Of a stretch of DNA of 8,700 nt, positions 1 through 5,668 are shown one piece after another. Position 1 is the first letter of the stretch; every line of letters starts with the position of its first letter. The notes under the pieces are model-generated. The model was not told the origin of the DNA. It saw only the letters and a program-made list of their open reading frames with translations, and ran no database searches. A program made the position numbers and the translations under genes. Source of the stretch: Bryobacterales bacterium (GTDB taxonomy: Bacteria; Acidobacteriota; Terriglobia; Bryobacterales; Bryobacteraceae); NCBI GenBank assembly GCA_003142355.1, contig PLMF01000092.1, forward strand, positions 1 through 8,700, written 5' to 3'.

Positions 1-74
1 GCCGTGTAGATGGCCAGTTGGAGATTGGCGTCGGCCAGCGTGTTGTGGATGTTGCGATCGAATTCGACGGACAT
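1..74 (-). CDS. lutB: LutB-type iron-sulfur lactate oxidation subunit, N-terminal fragment
   Basis: Only the first 24 codons lie in the window; the gene runs off the left edge. The readable peptide begins MSVEFDRNIHNTLADAN and continues LQLAIYT. This resembles the N-terminus of LutB/LldF-type proteins, which carry ferredoxin-like [4Fe-4S] domains and act with LutA (and usually LutC) in oxidation of L-lactate to pyruvate. The ATG at 74-72 lies 6 bp after the lutA stop. A GAGGT sequence overlapping that stop can serve as ribosome binding site, so the two genes should be translationally coupled. The call rests on this short peptide plus position directly after lutA. No cluster-binding residues are visible, so the identification is likely but not proven. 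Confidence 0.68.
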   Translation of the reverse strand, partial: MSVEFDRNIHNTLADANLQLAIYT

Positions 75-80
75 ATGACC

Positions 81-806
81 TCAGCGGCTCGCCAGGACCT
101 CGGCCAGGTGCATGGTGCGCACCTTGGAGCCGGCCCGCGAGAGCGCACCCTGGATCTGCATCAGGCAACTCAGATCGAGCGCCACCACGGTGTTGGCGCC
201 GGTGCGCTGGATGGCGTCGATTTTGGTGCGTGCCATGGCGCCGGAAAGCTCCGCGAACTTCACGGCAAATGTGCCGCCGAATCCGCAACACTCTTCGGCC
301 GGTTGCATTTCCCGCAACTCCAGGCCCTGCACGCGGGCCAGCAGGCGGCGCGGCGCGTCCTTGATGCCCAGCTCGCGCAATCCGTGGCAGCTATCGTGGA
401 ACGTGACCACATCGTCCAGGCGCGCCCCCACGTCGTCCACGCCCGCGACTTCGGTGAGGAACGTCGAGAATTCCCAGATCCGCTTCTCCAGGGAATGAAC
501 GCGCTCGAGCGTCTCCGGCTCTTTCTGAAACAGCTCGGCGTAATGATGCGCCACCATCGACGTGCAGGAGCCCGAAGGCGCCACAATCGACTCCGAGGAT
601 TCGAAGGTGTCCAGGAAATGGCGCGCCACGGTGCGCGCCTCGTCGCGGTAGCCGGTGTTGAAGGCGGGCTGCCCGCAGCAGGTCTGGCTCTCCGGGAAAT
701 CGACCTGGTAGCCGAGGCGTTCGAGAACATCGGCCATATCCATGCCGACCTTGGGAAAAAGCTGGTCGACAATGCAGGTGACGAACAACGAGACCCGATT
801 ACCCAT
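81..806 (-). CDS. lutA: LutA-type (Fe-S)-binding protein of the L-lactate oxidation complex
   Basis: The protein is 241 aa, close to the usual length of about 240 aa for LutA/LldE. It carries two CCG (cysteine-rich) domains. The first uses C11, C43-C44-G and C81; the second uses C140, C173-C174-G and C214. Such domains bind iron-sulfur clusters in heterodisulfide-reductase-like and lactate-oxidising complexes. The N-terminus MGNRVSLFVTCIVDQLFP is typical of the family. The reading frame stays open 26 codons further upstream, but homologues start at MGN, and a -10 promoter element lies just upstream of this ATG, so the ATG at 806 is chosen. The likely role is electron transfer during L-lactate to pyruvate oxidation in the cytosol, with LutB encoded 6 bp downstream. 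There is no Shine-Dalgarno before the ATG, which suggests a leaderless or near-leaderless message. A glycolate oxidase GlcF-type protein is unlikely, because GlcF also has ferredoxin domains and is longer. Confidence 0.9.
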   Translation of the reverse strand: MGNRVSLFVTCIVDQLFPKVGMDMADVLERLGYQVDFPESQTCCGQPAFNTGYRDEARTVARHFLDTFESSESIVAPSGSCTSMVAHHYAELFQKEPETLERVHSLEKRIWEFSTFLTEVAGVDDVGARLDDVVTFHDSCHGLRELGIKDAPRRLLARVQGLELREMQPAEECCGFGGTFAVKFAELSGAMARTKIDAIQRTGANTVVALDLSCLMQIQGALSRAGSKVRTMHLAEVLASR

Positions 807-817
807 GCAGAACCAGA

Positions 818-826
818 ATTGTAGCA
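818..826 (-). promoter_or_regulatory. Extended -10 promoter for lutA-lutB
   Basis: On the minus strand the sequence TGCTACAAT gives a TG-n extended -10 with a five-of-six match to TATAAT. It ends 11 bp before the lutA ATG at 806. Transcription would begin near 811, leaving a 5' leader of only about 5 nt. No recognisable -35 was seen, which extended -10 promoters tolerate. Inferred from sequence only. Confidence 0.5.
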
Positions 827-850
827 GTTTCGGACCATGCCGCTGGCGCG

Positions 851-881
851 ACGAAATCAAAGGGCAAGCTGAAGCATGCCC
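851..881 (-). terminator. Putative Rho-independent terminator after the metallophosphoesterase genes
   Basis: Bases 862-869 and 874-881 form an 8-bp stem with one A/A mismatch around a 4-base loop. On the minus strand the stem reads GGGCATGC, loop TTCA, GCTTGCCC, and is followed by TTTGATTT. It begins 3 bp past the stop codon of the upstream phosphoesterase and lies before the lutA promoter, as expected for a terminator separating two transcription units. The T tract is broken by GA, so it may be weak. Confidence 0.45.
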
Positions 882-884
882 CAC

Positions 885-1625
885 CTACCGCCCCAAACTC
901 AAGCGGTCCGCCAGAATCGGCGGCAGGCCCGCCTCGCGAATCTTCTCCTGCGCGGCCGCCACGTCATAAAGGGCACGGCAGTAGGTGACCGTCCGCGCGC
1001 CGGAATCGTAGAGCAGGTAGGCCGCGCGCGGGTCGCCGTCGCGCGGCTGGCCCACCGAACCCGGGTTCACCAGGTAGCCGCATTCGGGGTCGACCTCCAT
1101 TGTCTGCCGGCGGCTGCGCGCGGACGTTGCCGGGATGGTCTCCACGCGCGCATGGTTCCAGATGAAGCCGCCCTGCATGTGCGTGTGTCCGAAAAAGGCC
1201 AGCCGGCTCTCGAGGTATTCGAAAGCCTGCCCGGCTTCGCCGGCGGCCATCACGTATTCGTCTTCATCGAACGGCGAGCCATGCAACACCTGGAAGCCGT
1301 CCAGCAGAACCGGCCCTTTGGGAAGGCCGCGAATATACTCGATATTCGCGGGCGTCAGGTTGTGCTGCGTCCAGAGCGCCGCGGCGCGCGCCACGGGGTT
1401 GAACCATTCCAGATCCTCCTGGCCGGTGGAGACCTTGTCGTGATTGCCCCGCACCACCACGACACAATTGGCGCGCACCCAATCCACCACGAGATTAGGT
1501 TGGGCGCCGTAGCCCACCAGGTCCCCGCAGCAGAGCGCCTGGTCATAGCCGCCGGCGGCTTCGCGAACCACCGCCTCCAGCGCCTGCCAGTTGCCATGAA
1601 GATCGCTCACGATGAGATAACGCAC
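885..1625 (-). CDS. Metallophosphoesterase, YfcE/diadenosine-tetraphosphatase-like (calcineurin-like fold)
   Basis: This 246-aa protein has the full set of metallophosphoesterase motifs in order. These are D8-x-H10 in VSDLHGN, GD at 34-35 in CCGDLVGYG, GNHD at 60-63, H115 in VLHGSP and GHTH at 146-149. The NPGSVGQPRDGDP segment at 187-199 is typical of the small single-domain branch that includes YfcE-like phosphodiesterases. It should bind two metal ions and hydrolyse a phosphomonoester or phosphodiester; the substrate cannot be told from sequence. No signal peptide or membrane segment is present, so it is cytosolic. The start is GTG, since homologues begin at MRYLIVSDLHGN and no ATG fits. 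No clear ribosome binding site is visible. It starts 11 bp after the stop of the neighbouring membrane phosphoesterase, so the two are probably co-transcribed and coupled. Confidence 0.9.
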   Translation of the reverse strand: MRYLIVSDLHGNWQALEAVVREAAGGYDQALCCGDLVGYGAQPNLVVDWVRANCVVVVRGNHDKVSTGQEDLEWFNPVARAAALWTQHNLTPANIEYIRGLPKGPVLLDGFQVLHGSPFDEDEYVMAAGEAGQAFEYLESRLAFFGHTHMQGGFIWNHARVETIPATSARSRRQTMEVDPECGYLVNPGSVGQPRDGDPRAAYLLYDSGARTVTYCRALYDVAAAQEKIREAGLPPILADRLSLGR

Positions 1626-1636
1626 GAGAAGTTGGA

Positions 1637-2803
1637 CTATGCCTTTCTCAGCCGCAGAACGGAGATTTCCGGCGGCGCTCCGATACGGGCCGGGATGCCG
1701 ATGGTCCCGATGCCGCGCGTGACGTACGCCGCCGAACGTCCGGCGCGGAAGAGCCCGTAAACATAAGGAGTGAAAAAACGGGCAGGATTGATGGATTGAT
1801 CCAGAATTTCGACGGTGACCTGTCCGCCATGCGTGTGCCCCGCAAGCAGAAGATTATATCCCTGCCGGGCCGCCACGGGAAACACGTCGGGATTGTGCGA
1901 GAGCAGCACGTTCACGGCGCCGGGGACTACCAGGCGCTCCGCGCCGCGCAGATAGTGCCCTCTGTCGGCCAGGGATTGATAGTCCACTCCGGCCAGGTTG
2001 AGGAGGGAGTTTCCGAAGCGAAGCGTTTGGGCTTGGCCACGCAGGAAACGGATACCGGCGCGCGCGCCCGCTTCCACAACGTGGCGCTCGGCGCGGGCGT
2101 AACGCTCGTGATTGCCCATGCACCCGAATGTGCCGGCGTCGGACTTGATGCGCGCAAGCTGCCGGATGCAGGCATCCAAGGGATCGCCGCGAAACGAGAT
2201 GAGGTCCCCGGTGACCACGGCGACGTGCGGCCGCAGATCGAGGGCCATGTCGATCACCCTCGCCAGCTCGGACTCGCGGAGGAACGCGCTGAGGTGGATG
2301 TCGCTGAGCTGCAGGATGCGCAGGCCGTCGAGATCCAGCGGCAAACCGGCCAGTGGCACGTCCAGTTCCCGCACCCGGAAATCCAGGCGCTCGACCATGG
2401 CTCCATAACCCATCACCACGAACGGAGCGGCCATCAAGACATTACCGGCGGCGTTGAGCGCGCGCCGGCGGCCCGGGTCAACGTCGGCGCCCAGTTGCTT
2501 GCCAATGGCCTTGAACGCCAGGTACACCGCCAGAGCGGCGGTGGCGGTGATGAGATAGGCCAGGATGCCGGCGCCCAGGATCAGGGCGATATGCCCGGGG
2601 ACTCCCAGGTGGGGGACCAACTCCGAAAAACTGAACGAATACCCGGCCAGCAACACGGCGTCGAAAAGAAAGACCGTGGCGCGAGCGGCGGTGCGCGCCC
2701 ATCCCGAGAAGAGCCGCCCGGCCGCGCGCAGCAACATGGTCGCGATGCGCCACTGAACGGCGACAAAAACGAAGGTTACGATTAAGTTCAGCGCCAGGCC
2801 CAC
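1637..2803 (-). CDS. Membrane-anchored metallophosphoesterase (YkuE/YaeI-like)
   Basis: A 388-aa protein. The first ~135 residues contain about four hydrophobic segments (roughly 4-18, 42-60, 71-98 and 117-134). The C-terminal ~250 residues are a calcineurin-like phosphoesterase domain. Metal-ligand motifs are D168-x-H170 (LQLSDIHL), GD at 199-200, GNHE at 230-233, H303 in LLSHNPD, and GHTHGGQ with H323 and H325. This layout matches the YkuE/YaeI branch, some members of which hydrolyse lipid-linked pyrophosphate such as UDP-diacylglucosamine. The actual substrate here is unknown, though the anchor suggests a lipid or envelope substrate. The start is a GTG at 2803, preceded by GGGGGTT as a poor Shine-Dalgarno; a nearby ATG at 2817-2815 is out of frame. 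It follows rsmE by 36 bp and precedes a second phosphoesterase by 11 bp. Confidence 0.88.
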   Translation of the reverse strand: MGLALNLIVTFVFVAVQWRIATMLLRAAGRLFSGWARTAARATVFLFDAVLLAGYSFSFSELVPHLGVPGHIALILGAGILAYLITATAALAVYLAFKAIGKQLGADVDPGRRRALNAAGNVLMAAPFVVMGYGAMVERLDFRVRELDVPLAGLPLDLDGLRILQLSDIHLSAFLRESELARVIDMALDLRPHVAVVTGDLISFRGDPLDACIRQLARIKSDAGTFGCMGNHERYARAERHVVEAGARAGIRFLRGQAQTLRFGNSLLNLAGVDYQSLADRGHYLRGAERLVVPGAVNVLLSHNPDVFPVAARQGYNLLLAGHTHGGQVTVEILDQSINPARFFTPYVYGLFRAGRSAAYVTRGIGTIGIPARIGAPPEISVLRLRKA

Positions 2804-2828
2804 TCCCGAACCCCCATCCCCATCTTTT

Positions 2829-2834
2829 ATTGTA
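2829..2834 (-). promoter_or_regulatory. Possible internal -10 element upstream of the membrane phosphoesterase
   Basis: The minus strand reads TACAAT just after the rsmE stop codon, 25 bp before the GTG of the membrane phosphoesterase. It matches the -10 element proposed for rsmE and lutA. It lacks a TG extension and a visible -35, so it may be a chance AT-rich spot. If active, it would let the two phosphoesterases be transcribed without rsmE. Confidence 0.25.
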
Positions 2835-2839
2835 ATGGC

Positions 2840-3559
2840 TTACGCGATCCAGGCGTTGACGAGCACGGCGATGGCGGCCGTGGCGGCCGTTTCCGCGCGC
2901 AGCACCTGCGGACCGAGCGAAACCGGCAACCAGCCCGCGGCCGCGGCAAGCTGCCGTTCGGCATCGGTCCAGCCGCCCTCGGGGCCGGTGAGCAGGGCGG
3001 CGCGGCTGGCGCCGACCCGGCTTGCCGGCAGCGCCCGCAATAATGGAGGCGCGGTGGTCTCCTCCAGAAAGTAGCGATAGTCCGCCTCTTCGGCGAGCGA
3101 TGGCTCGAAGCGGACCGCCGGCAGAATCTCCGGAGCGCGCACGCGGCGCGATTGCTGGCTGCTTTCGCGCGCGATGCGGGCCCATCGTTCGGCTCGTTTG
3201 CGCGCGGCTTCCAGCAGCCCCTTCCCGCTGCGCTCCGCCTCCACCGGCAAGATGCGCTCGACGCCCAGCTCGGTGGCCTTTTCGACGATCCACTCGAAGC
3301 GGTCGAACTTGATGAGCGCGGCGCAAAGGGTAATGTGGAGAGGCGTCGCCGGCGTGGCGAGAGGCTCGATGACGCGAAAGACCACGCGGAGGCCGCGCGC
3401 CTCCGCGATTTCCGCCAGATAGGCCACCTTCCCGTCGGAGATTTCGTAGCGCTGCCCCGCTTCGGCGCGGAGCACGCGAGTGAGGTGGCGAGCGTCCTCG
3501 CCGCGCAGTTCCGCCATGCCGCCGCGCACGGCATCCACGAAGAATCTTCGCCGGGCCAA
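2840..3559 (-). CDS. rsmE: 16S rRNA (uracil-1498-N3)-methyltransferase RsmE
   Basis: This 239-aa protein matches the RsmE family along its whole length (family members are about 240-250 aa). An N-terminal PUA-like part contains RRRFFV and HLTRVLR (25-31). It is followed by EKATELGV at 93-100 and ESSQQSRR at 132-139. The C-terminal SPOUT trefoil knot carries GPEGGWTDAE from 192 and LGPQVLRAETA at 215-225, which bind S-adenosylmethionine. The enzyme methylates N3 of U1498 in the decoding centre of the small ribosomal subunit. The start is taken as TTG at 3559, because family alignment begins at ARRRFF; the ATG at 3567-3565 is in another frame. No Shine-Dalgarno is present, but TACAAT lies 6 bp upstream, suggesting a leaderless transcript. 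It heads a likely three-gene minus-strand unit with two metallophosphoesterases. Confidence 0.93.
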   Translation of the reverse strand: MARRRFFVDAVRGGMAELRGEDARHLTRVLRAEAGQRYEISDGKVAYLAEIAEARGLRVVFRVIEPLATPATPLHITLCAALIKFDRFEWIVEKATELGVERILPVEAERSGKGLLEAARKRAERWARIARESSQQSRRVRAPEILPAVRFEPSLAEEADYRYFLEETTAPPLLRALPASRVGASRAALLTGPEGGWTDAERQLAAAAGWLPVSLGPQVLRAETAATAAIAVLVNAWIA

Positions 3560-3565
3560 GAGATC

Positions 3566-3571
3566 ATTGTA
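3566..3571 (-). promoter_or_regulatory. Putative -10 element for rsmE
   Basis: TACAAT on the minus strand ends 6 bp before the TTG start of rsmE. Transcription starting about 7 nt downstream would begin at or next to the initiation codon, giving a leaderless mRNA. This agrees with the absence of a Shine-Dalgarno. No -35 or TG extension is clear. The element abuts the inverted repeat at 3573-3618. Confidence 0.35.
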
Positions 3572-3572
3572 C

Positions 3573-3618
3573 GAAAAGGGGAGAGACGCGTTTTAAAAAA
3601 TGCGTCTGACCCCTTTTC
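3573..3618. repeat. 46-bp interrupted inverted repeat, REP/REPIN-like extragenic element
   Basis: The segment is nearly self-complementary. Outer arms GAAAAGGGG (3573-3581) and CCCCTTTTC (3610-3618) are perfect 9-bp complements. Then comes a 2-base mismatch on each side. Inner arms AGACGC and GCGTCT pair perfectly, followed by a single G/T pair and TTTT/AAAA around a 2-base centre. It fills most of the 74-bp gap between the reductase stop (3634) and the rsmE start (3559). It could act as a transcript end or stabiliser for the reductase message, but it lacks the usual GC-stem-then-T-run order. The GGGGTCAGACGC core recalls REP sequences mobilised by RAYT transposases. That link is inference, and no such transposase is in the window. 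Confidence 0.6.
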
Positions 3619-3633
3619 CGGGCGGCCGGGCCG

Positions 3634-4563
3634 TCAGGTCACCGGACCGCGGCTGGGTCCCCACTTTTCGGCAATCGCCTTGCCGCGTTGCTCGAGGGCG
3701 TCGAGTTCGGCGGCACTGAGCGGCTTGTATGCAAGAGCGGCGGCGAGTGCCTCCCGAAGTTCGGCCGGTTTGCGGAAGCCGACAATGGAGACCGCCACTC
3801 CCGGGATTCCCCAGACATACCTCATGCTGGCCACACGGTCTTCCGCGCCGATGCGGCAGACGGCGGTGTTGCCGGTCGGCCCCCCCAACACCTTCATGGC
3901 AACGATGGCCATATTCCGCTTGCGGGCTTCGGGCAGCAGCCGTTCCTCCAGGTGGTAGATCTGGTGGTCCACGAAATTCAAAATGGCCTGCATGAGGTCT
4001 ATTTCACCGGTGTCGAAAGCGCGAATCACGCGGGCGGGGCTGGTGTGGGTGCTGCACCCGATGTGGCGGATCATGCCCTGCTTCCTAGCCTCGACCAGGC
4101 CCTCGAGCGCCCCGCCCTTGGCCAGCAACTTGTCGAGGTCGGGCCACCGGTCGTCGCGGGCAATGTTGTGGAACAGGACGCAGTCGAGGTGGTCCGTCTG
4201 GAGCCGGCGAAGGCTGTTACGAACCTCGGTCAGCGCCCCCTCGCGCGTGGGCTCCTCAATCTTAGTGGCCAGGAATACCTTTTCGCGCTTGCCCCGGAGG
4301 GCGTTGCCGAGGAGATCCTCGGAGTCGCCGTAGTTGGGGGCGGTGTCGACGTAGTTCAGACCCGCCTCGACGCCTTCGGCCACGATGCGGTCCACATTGG
4401 CCTGCCCGGTACCGGCAATGTATTGGGCGCCGAAGCCGAGAATGCCGGTCTTGAACCCGATCTTGCCCAGCGTACGCATGGGCATGGCCGCGGCGTGCGC
4501 TTGCGGGGCGAGGGTCGCGGCAGCCATCAGCTTTGAGAATGCGCGTCGTGACAGAGGTTCCAT
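3634..4563 (-). CDS. Aldo/keto reductase with twin-arginine signal peptide
   Basis: This is a 309-aa aldo/keto reductase. The family's catalytic tetrad is visible: D73 and Y78 in YVDTAPNYGDSE, K101 in FLATKI, and H132 in CVLFHN. Further TIM-barrel landmarks are IGCSTH at 168-173 and a C-terminal VSIVGFRKPAEL with cofactor-binding character. The N-terminus has SRRAFSKL (5-12), a twin-arginine motif, then a short Ala-rich hydrophobic stretch and an AHA-A signal-peptidase-like site near residues 22-25, so Tat export or membrane tethering is likely. The start is the ATG at 4563, because a CAGGAG ribosome binding site lies 7 bp upstream; the frame remains open 7 codons further. Substrate is unknown. 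An NAD(P)H enzyme outside the cytosol is unusual, unless the cofactor is bound tightly before export. Confidence 0.88.
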   Translation of the reverse strand: MEPLSRRAFSKLMAAATLAPQAHAAAMPMRTLGKIGFKTGILGFGAQYIAGTGQANVDRIVAEGVEAGLNYVDTAPNYGDSEDLLGNALRGKREKVFLATKIEEPTREGALTEVRNSLRRLQTDHLDCVLFHNIARDDRWPDLDKLLAKGGALEGLVEARKQGMIRHIGCSTHTSPARVIRAFDTGEIDLMQAILNFVDHQIYHLEERLLPEARKRNMAIVAMKVLGGPTGNTAVCRIGAEDRVASMRYVWGIPGVAVSIVGFRKPAELREALAAALAYKPLSAAELDALEQRGKAIAEKWGPSRGPVT

Positions 4564-4586
4564 GTAAAGGCTCCTGAACAACAAAG

Positions 4587-4595
4587 ACTATAACA
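4587..4595 (-). promoter_or_regulatory. Extended -10 promoter for the aldo/keto reductase
   Basis: The minus strand reads TGTTATAGT, a TG-n extended -10 with five of six TATAAT matches. The expected transcription start is near 4580, giving a leader of about 17 nt. That leader would contain the CAGGAG ribosome binding site before the ATG at 4563. It lies only 5 bp from an oppositely oriented promoter. No -35 was identified. Confidence 0.5.
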
Positions 4596-4600
4596 GCTAT

Positions 4601-4609
4601 TGCTAAAAT
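4601..4609 (+). promoter_or_regulatory. Extended -10 promoter for the methyltransferase (and possibly the oxidoreductase operon)
   Basis: TGCTAAAAT forms a TG-n extended -10 with TAAAAT matching TATAAT at five of six positions. Transcription would start near 4616, about 7 nt before the ATG at 4623. This argues against the GTG at 4611, which would lie upstream of the transcript start. The promoter faces away from the reductase promoter 5 bp to its left. Confidence 0.5.
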
Positions 4610-4622
4610 CGTGTTCTCGAAC

Positions 4623-5345
4623 ATGGTTGAACGCACCGATCAAATCTGGAAATCGCAATCGCTGGCCGCCACCTATCTGGAGGGCGTGCGGGCCGCCATT
4701 CCGCTGGCGCTCGAGCAAATCGATGTCATGCTCCGTCTCATCGCCGCCTGCGCCCGGCCCGTGCGGCGCGTGCTCGACCTGGGTTGCGGCGATGGCGTCC
4801 TCGCTTCGGTAATCGTCCAGCGCCTGCCGCAGGCTGAAGTGGTGCTGGCAGATTTCTCGGAGCCGATGTTGGAGGCCGCCCGGAAGCGATTTTCCGCGGC
4901 CGGCGTTGTGGCCCGCTTTGTCCTGGCCGATTACGGCCTCCCATCCTGGACCGAGGCCGTCGCCGAGTGGTCTCCTTACGACGCCATTGTCTCGGGCTAC
5001 TCCATCCACCATCAGCCGGATGACCGGAAGCGCGCGGTCTACCGCGAGATCTTCGGACTGTTGAACCATGGCGGAGTCTTCGTCAACATCGAGCATGTTT
5101 CCTCGCCCACCGAGTGGACCGGTTCGCTGAATCACGAGATCTTTGTCGACTCGCTCCACCGCCATCACCCCGACCAGAGCCGAGAAGACGTGGCCCGGCT
5201 TTACTATGACCGGCCGGACAAGGACGCCAACATCCTGGCGCCCCTCGAAGAGCAATGCGCCTGGCTCCGTGACATCGGTTTCACCGACGTCGACTGCTAT
5301 CTGAAGGTCTTCGAGCTGGCGGTTTTCGGCGGGCGCAGGCCGTAA
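4623..5345 (+). CDS. Class I SAM-dependent methyltransferase, substrate unknown
   Basis: The 240-aa product has a Rossmann-type methyltransferase core. Motif [10 protein letters not shown] is at 50-58, the acidic residue binding the SAM ribose is D77 in LADFSEPML, and a [12 protein letters not shown] segment at 119-130 follows strand 4. The [14 protein letters not shown] stretch at 145-158 is typical of small-molecule and tRNA-type class I enzymes. The overall plan resembles CmoA/UbiE-like enzymes, but no substrate can be assigned. The ATG at 4623 is preferred over an in-frame GTG at 4611 because a -10 element ends at 4609. There is no Shine-Dalgarno. It is divergent from the aldo/keto reductase and lies 52 bp upstream of the ferredoxin-like gene on the same strand, with no terminator seen between. 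It may therefore be the first gene of the oxidoreductase transcript, though a functional link is unproven. Confidence 0.85.
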   Translation: MVERTDQIWKSQSLAATYLEGVRAAIPLALEQIDVMLRLIAACARPVRRVLDLGCGDGVLASVIVQRLPQAEVVLADFSEPMLEAARKRFSAAGVVARFVLADYGLPSWTEAVAEWSPYDAIVSGYSIHHQPDDRKRAVYREIFGLLNHGGVFVNIEHVSSPTEWTGSLNHEIFVDSLHRHHPDQSREDVARLYYDRPDKDANILAPLEEQCAWLRDIGFTDVDCYLKVFELAVFGGRRP

Positions 5346-5382
5346 CTTGGCATCCACGGCGAAATGTGTTCCGATGAGTTTT

Positions 5383-5389
5383 GAGGAGG
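5383..5389 (+). promoter_or_regulatory. Strong Shine-Dalgarno fixing the start of the ferredoxin-like subunit
   Basis: GAGGAGG lies 8 bp before the ATG at 5398. The same frame is open back to a TTG at 5347 and contains another ATG at 5374, but neither has a comparable ribosome binding site. This decides the start in favour of 5398. Confidence 0.8.
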
Positions 5390-5397
5390 CAAGCGGC

Positions 5398-5649
5398 ATG
5401 GCAACCGATGGAAAGCCCGACCGGGGAAGGGTCGAGATGAATGCGGAAGAGTGCAAGGGATGCGGTCTTTGCATCGAGGCTTGCCCGCCCAAGGTCCTTC
5501 GACTCGCGGACCATCTGAACCATTACGGCTACCATCCGGCCGAATACCTGGGGGCGGGCTGCACGGGGTGCGGCATCTGTTTCTTTGTCTGCCCGGAGCC
5601 CGGCGGAATCACGGTGCTGAGGCTGGTCCTGCAGCCGGCGGCTGCCTGA
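5398..5649 (+). CDS. vorD: Dicluster ferredoxin-like delta subunit of 2-oxoacid:ferredoxin oxidoreductase
   Basis: The protein is 83 aa with two ferredoxin-type [4Fe-4S] motifs: C19-x2-C22-x2-C25-x3-C29-P and C55-x2-C58-x2-C61-x3-C65-P. The spacer [10 protein letters not shown] between them is characteristic of the delta subunits of VOR/KOR-type 2-oxoacid oxidoreductases rather than free ferredoxins. Its job is to pass electrons from the TPP and proximal cluster in the catalytic subunits to external ferredoxin. It starts at the ATG after a strong GAGGAGG. It is the first of four closely packed genes; the alpha-subunit gene begins 19 bp after its stop. The gene symbol rests on operon context and the VOR-like look of the next gene. 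A 2-oxoglutarate-specific KorD-type subunit is the main alternative. Confidence 0.85.
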   Translation: MATDGKPDRGRVEMNAEECKGCGLCIEACPPKVLRLADHLNHYGYHPAEYLGAGCTGCGICFFVCPEPGGITVLRLVLQPAAA

Positions 5650-5668
5650 GGCCGCAGGGAGAGAAGCG

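Noticed and set aside
807..884. A longer lutA beginning at the ATG at 884
   Set aside because: The extra 26 residues do not resemble the family and would overlap the terminator and promoter; homologues start at the MGN position.
1796..2785. A 329-codon plus-strand open frame opposite the membrane phosphoesterase
   Set aside because: It is a shadow of a gene with all metal-binding motifs; the product is low-complexity in look (many G, Q, H, R) and has no family match I recognise.
3688..4536. A 282-codon plus-strand open frame opposite the aldo/keto reductase
   Set aside because: The reductase has an intact catalytic tetrad and a good ribosome binding site. The opposite frame is only its complement.
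4611..4622. GTG at 4611 as start of the methyltransferase
   Set aside because: It lies 2 bp after the -10 element, upstream of the expected transcription start. The ATG at 4623 fits better.
5347..5375. TTGGCA at 5347-5352 as a -35 of a separate promoter for the oxidoreductase genes
   Set aside because: Seventeen bases downstream the sequence is TCCGAT, which is not a credible -10.
5347..5397. TTG at 5347 or ATG at 5374 as start of the ferredoxin-like subunit
   Set aside because: Neither has a ribosome binding site, whereas GAGGAGG precedes the ATG at 5398 and lies within the longer versions' coding part.
4527..5492. A 321-codon minus-strand open frame over the methyltransferase
   Set aside because: It spans the divergent promoter region and the opposite strand of a clear methyltransferase, has no domain, and overlaps the start of the reductase.
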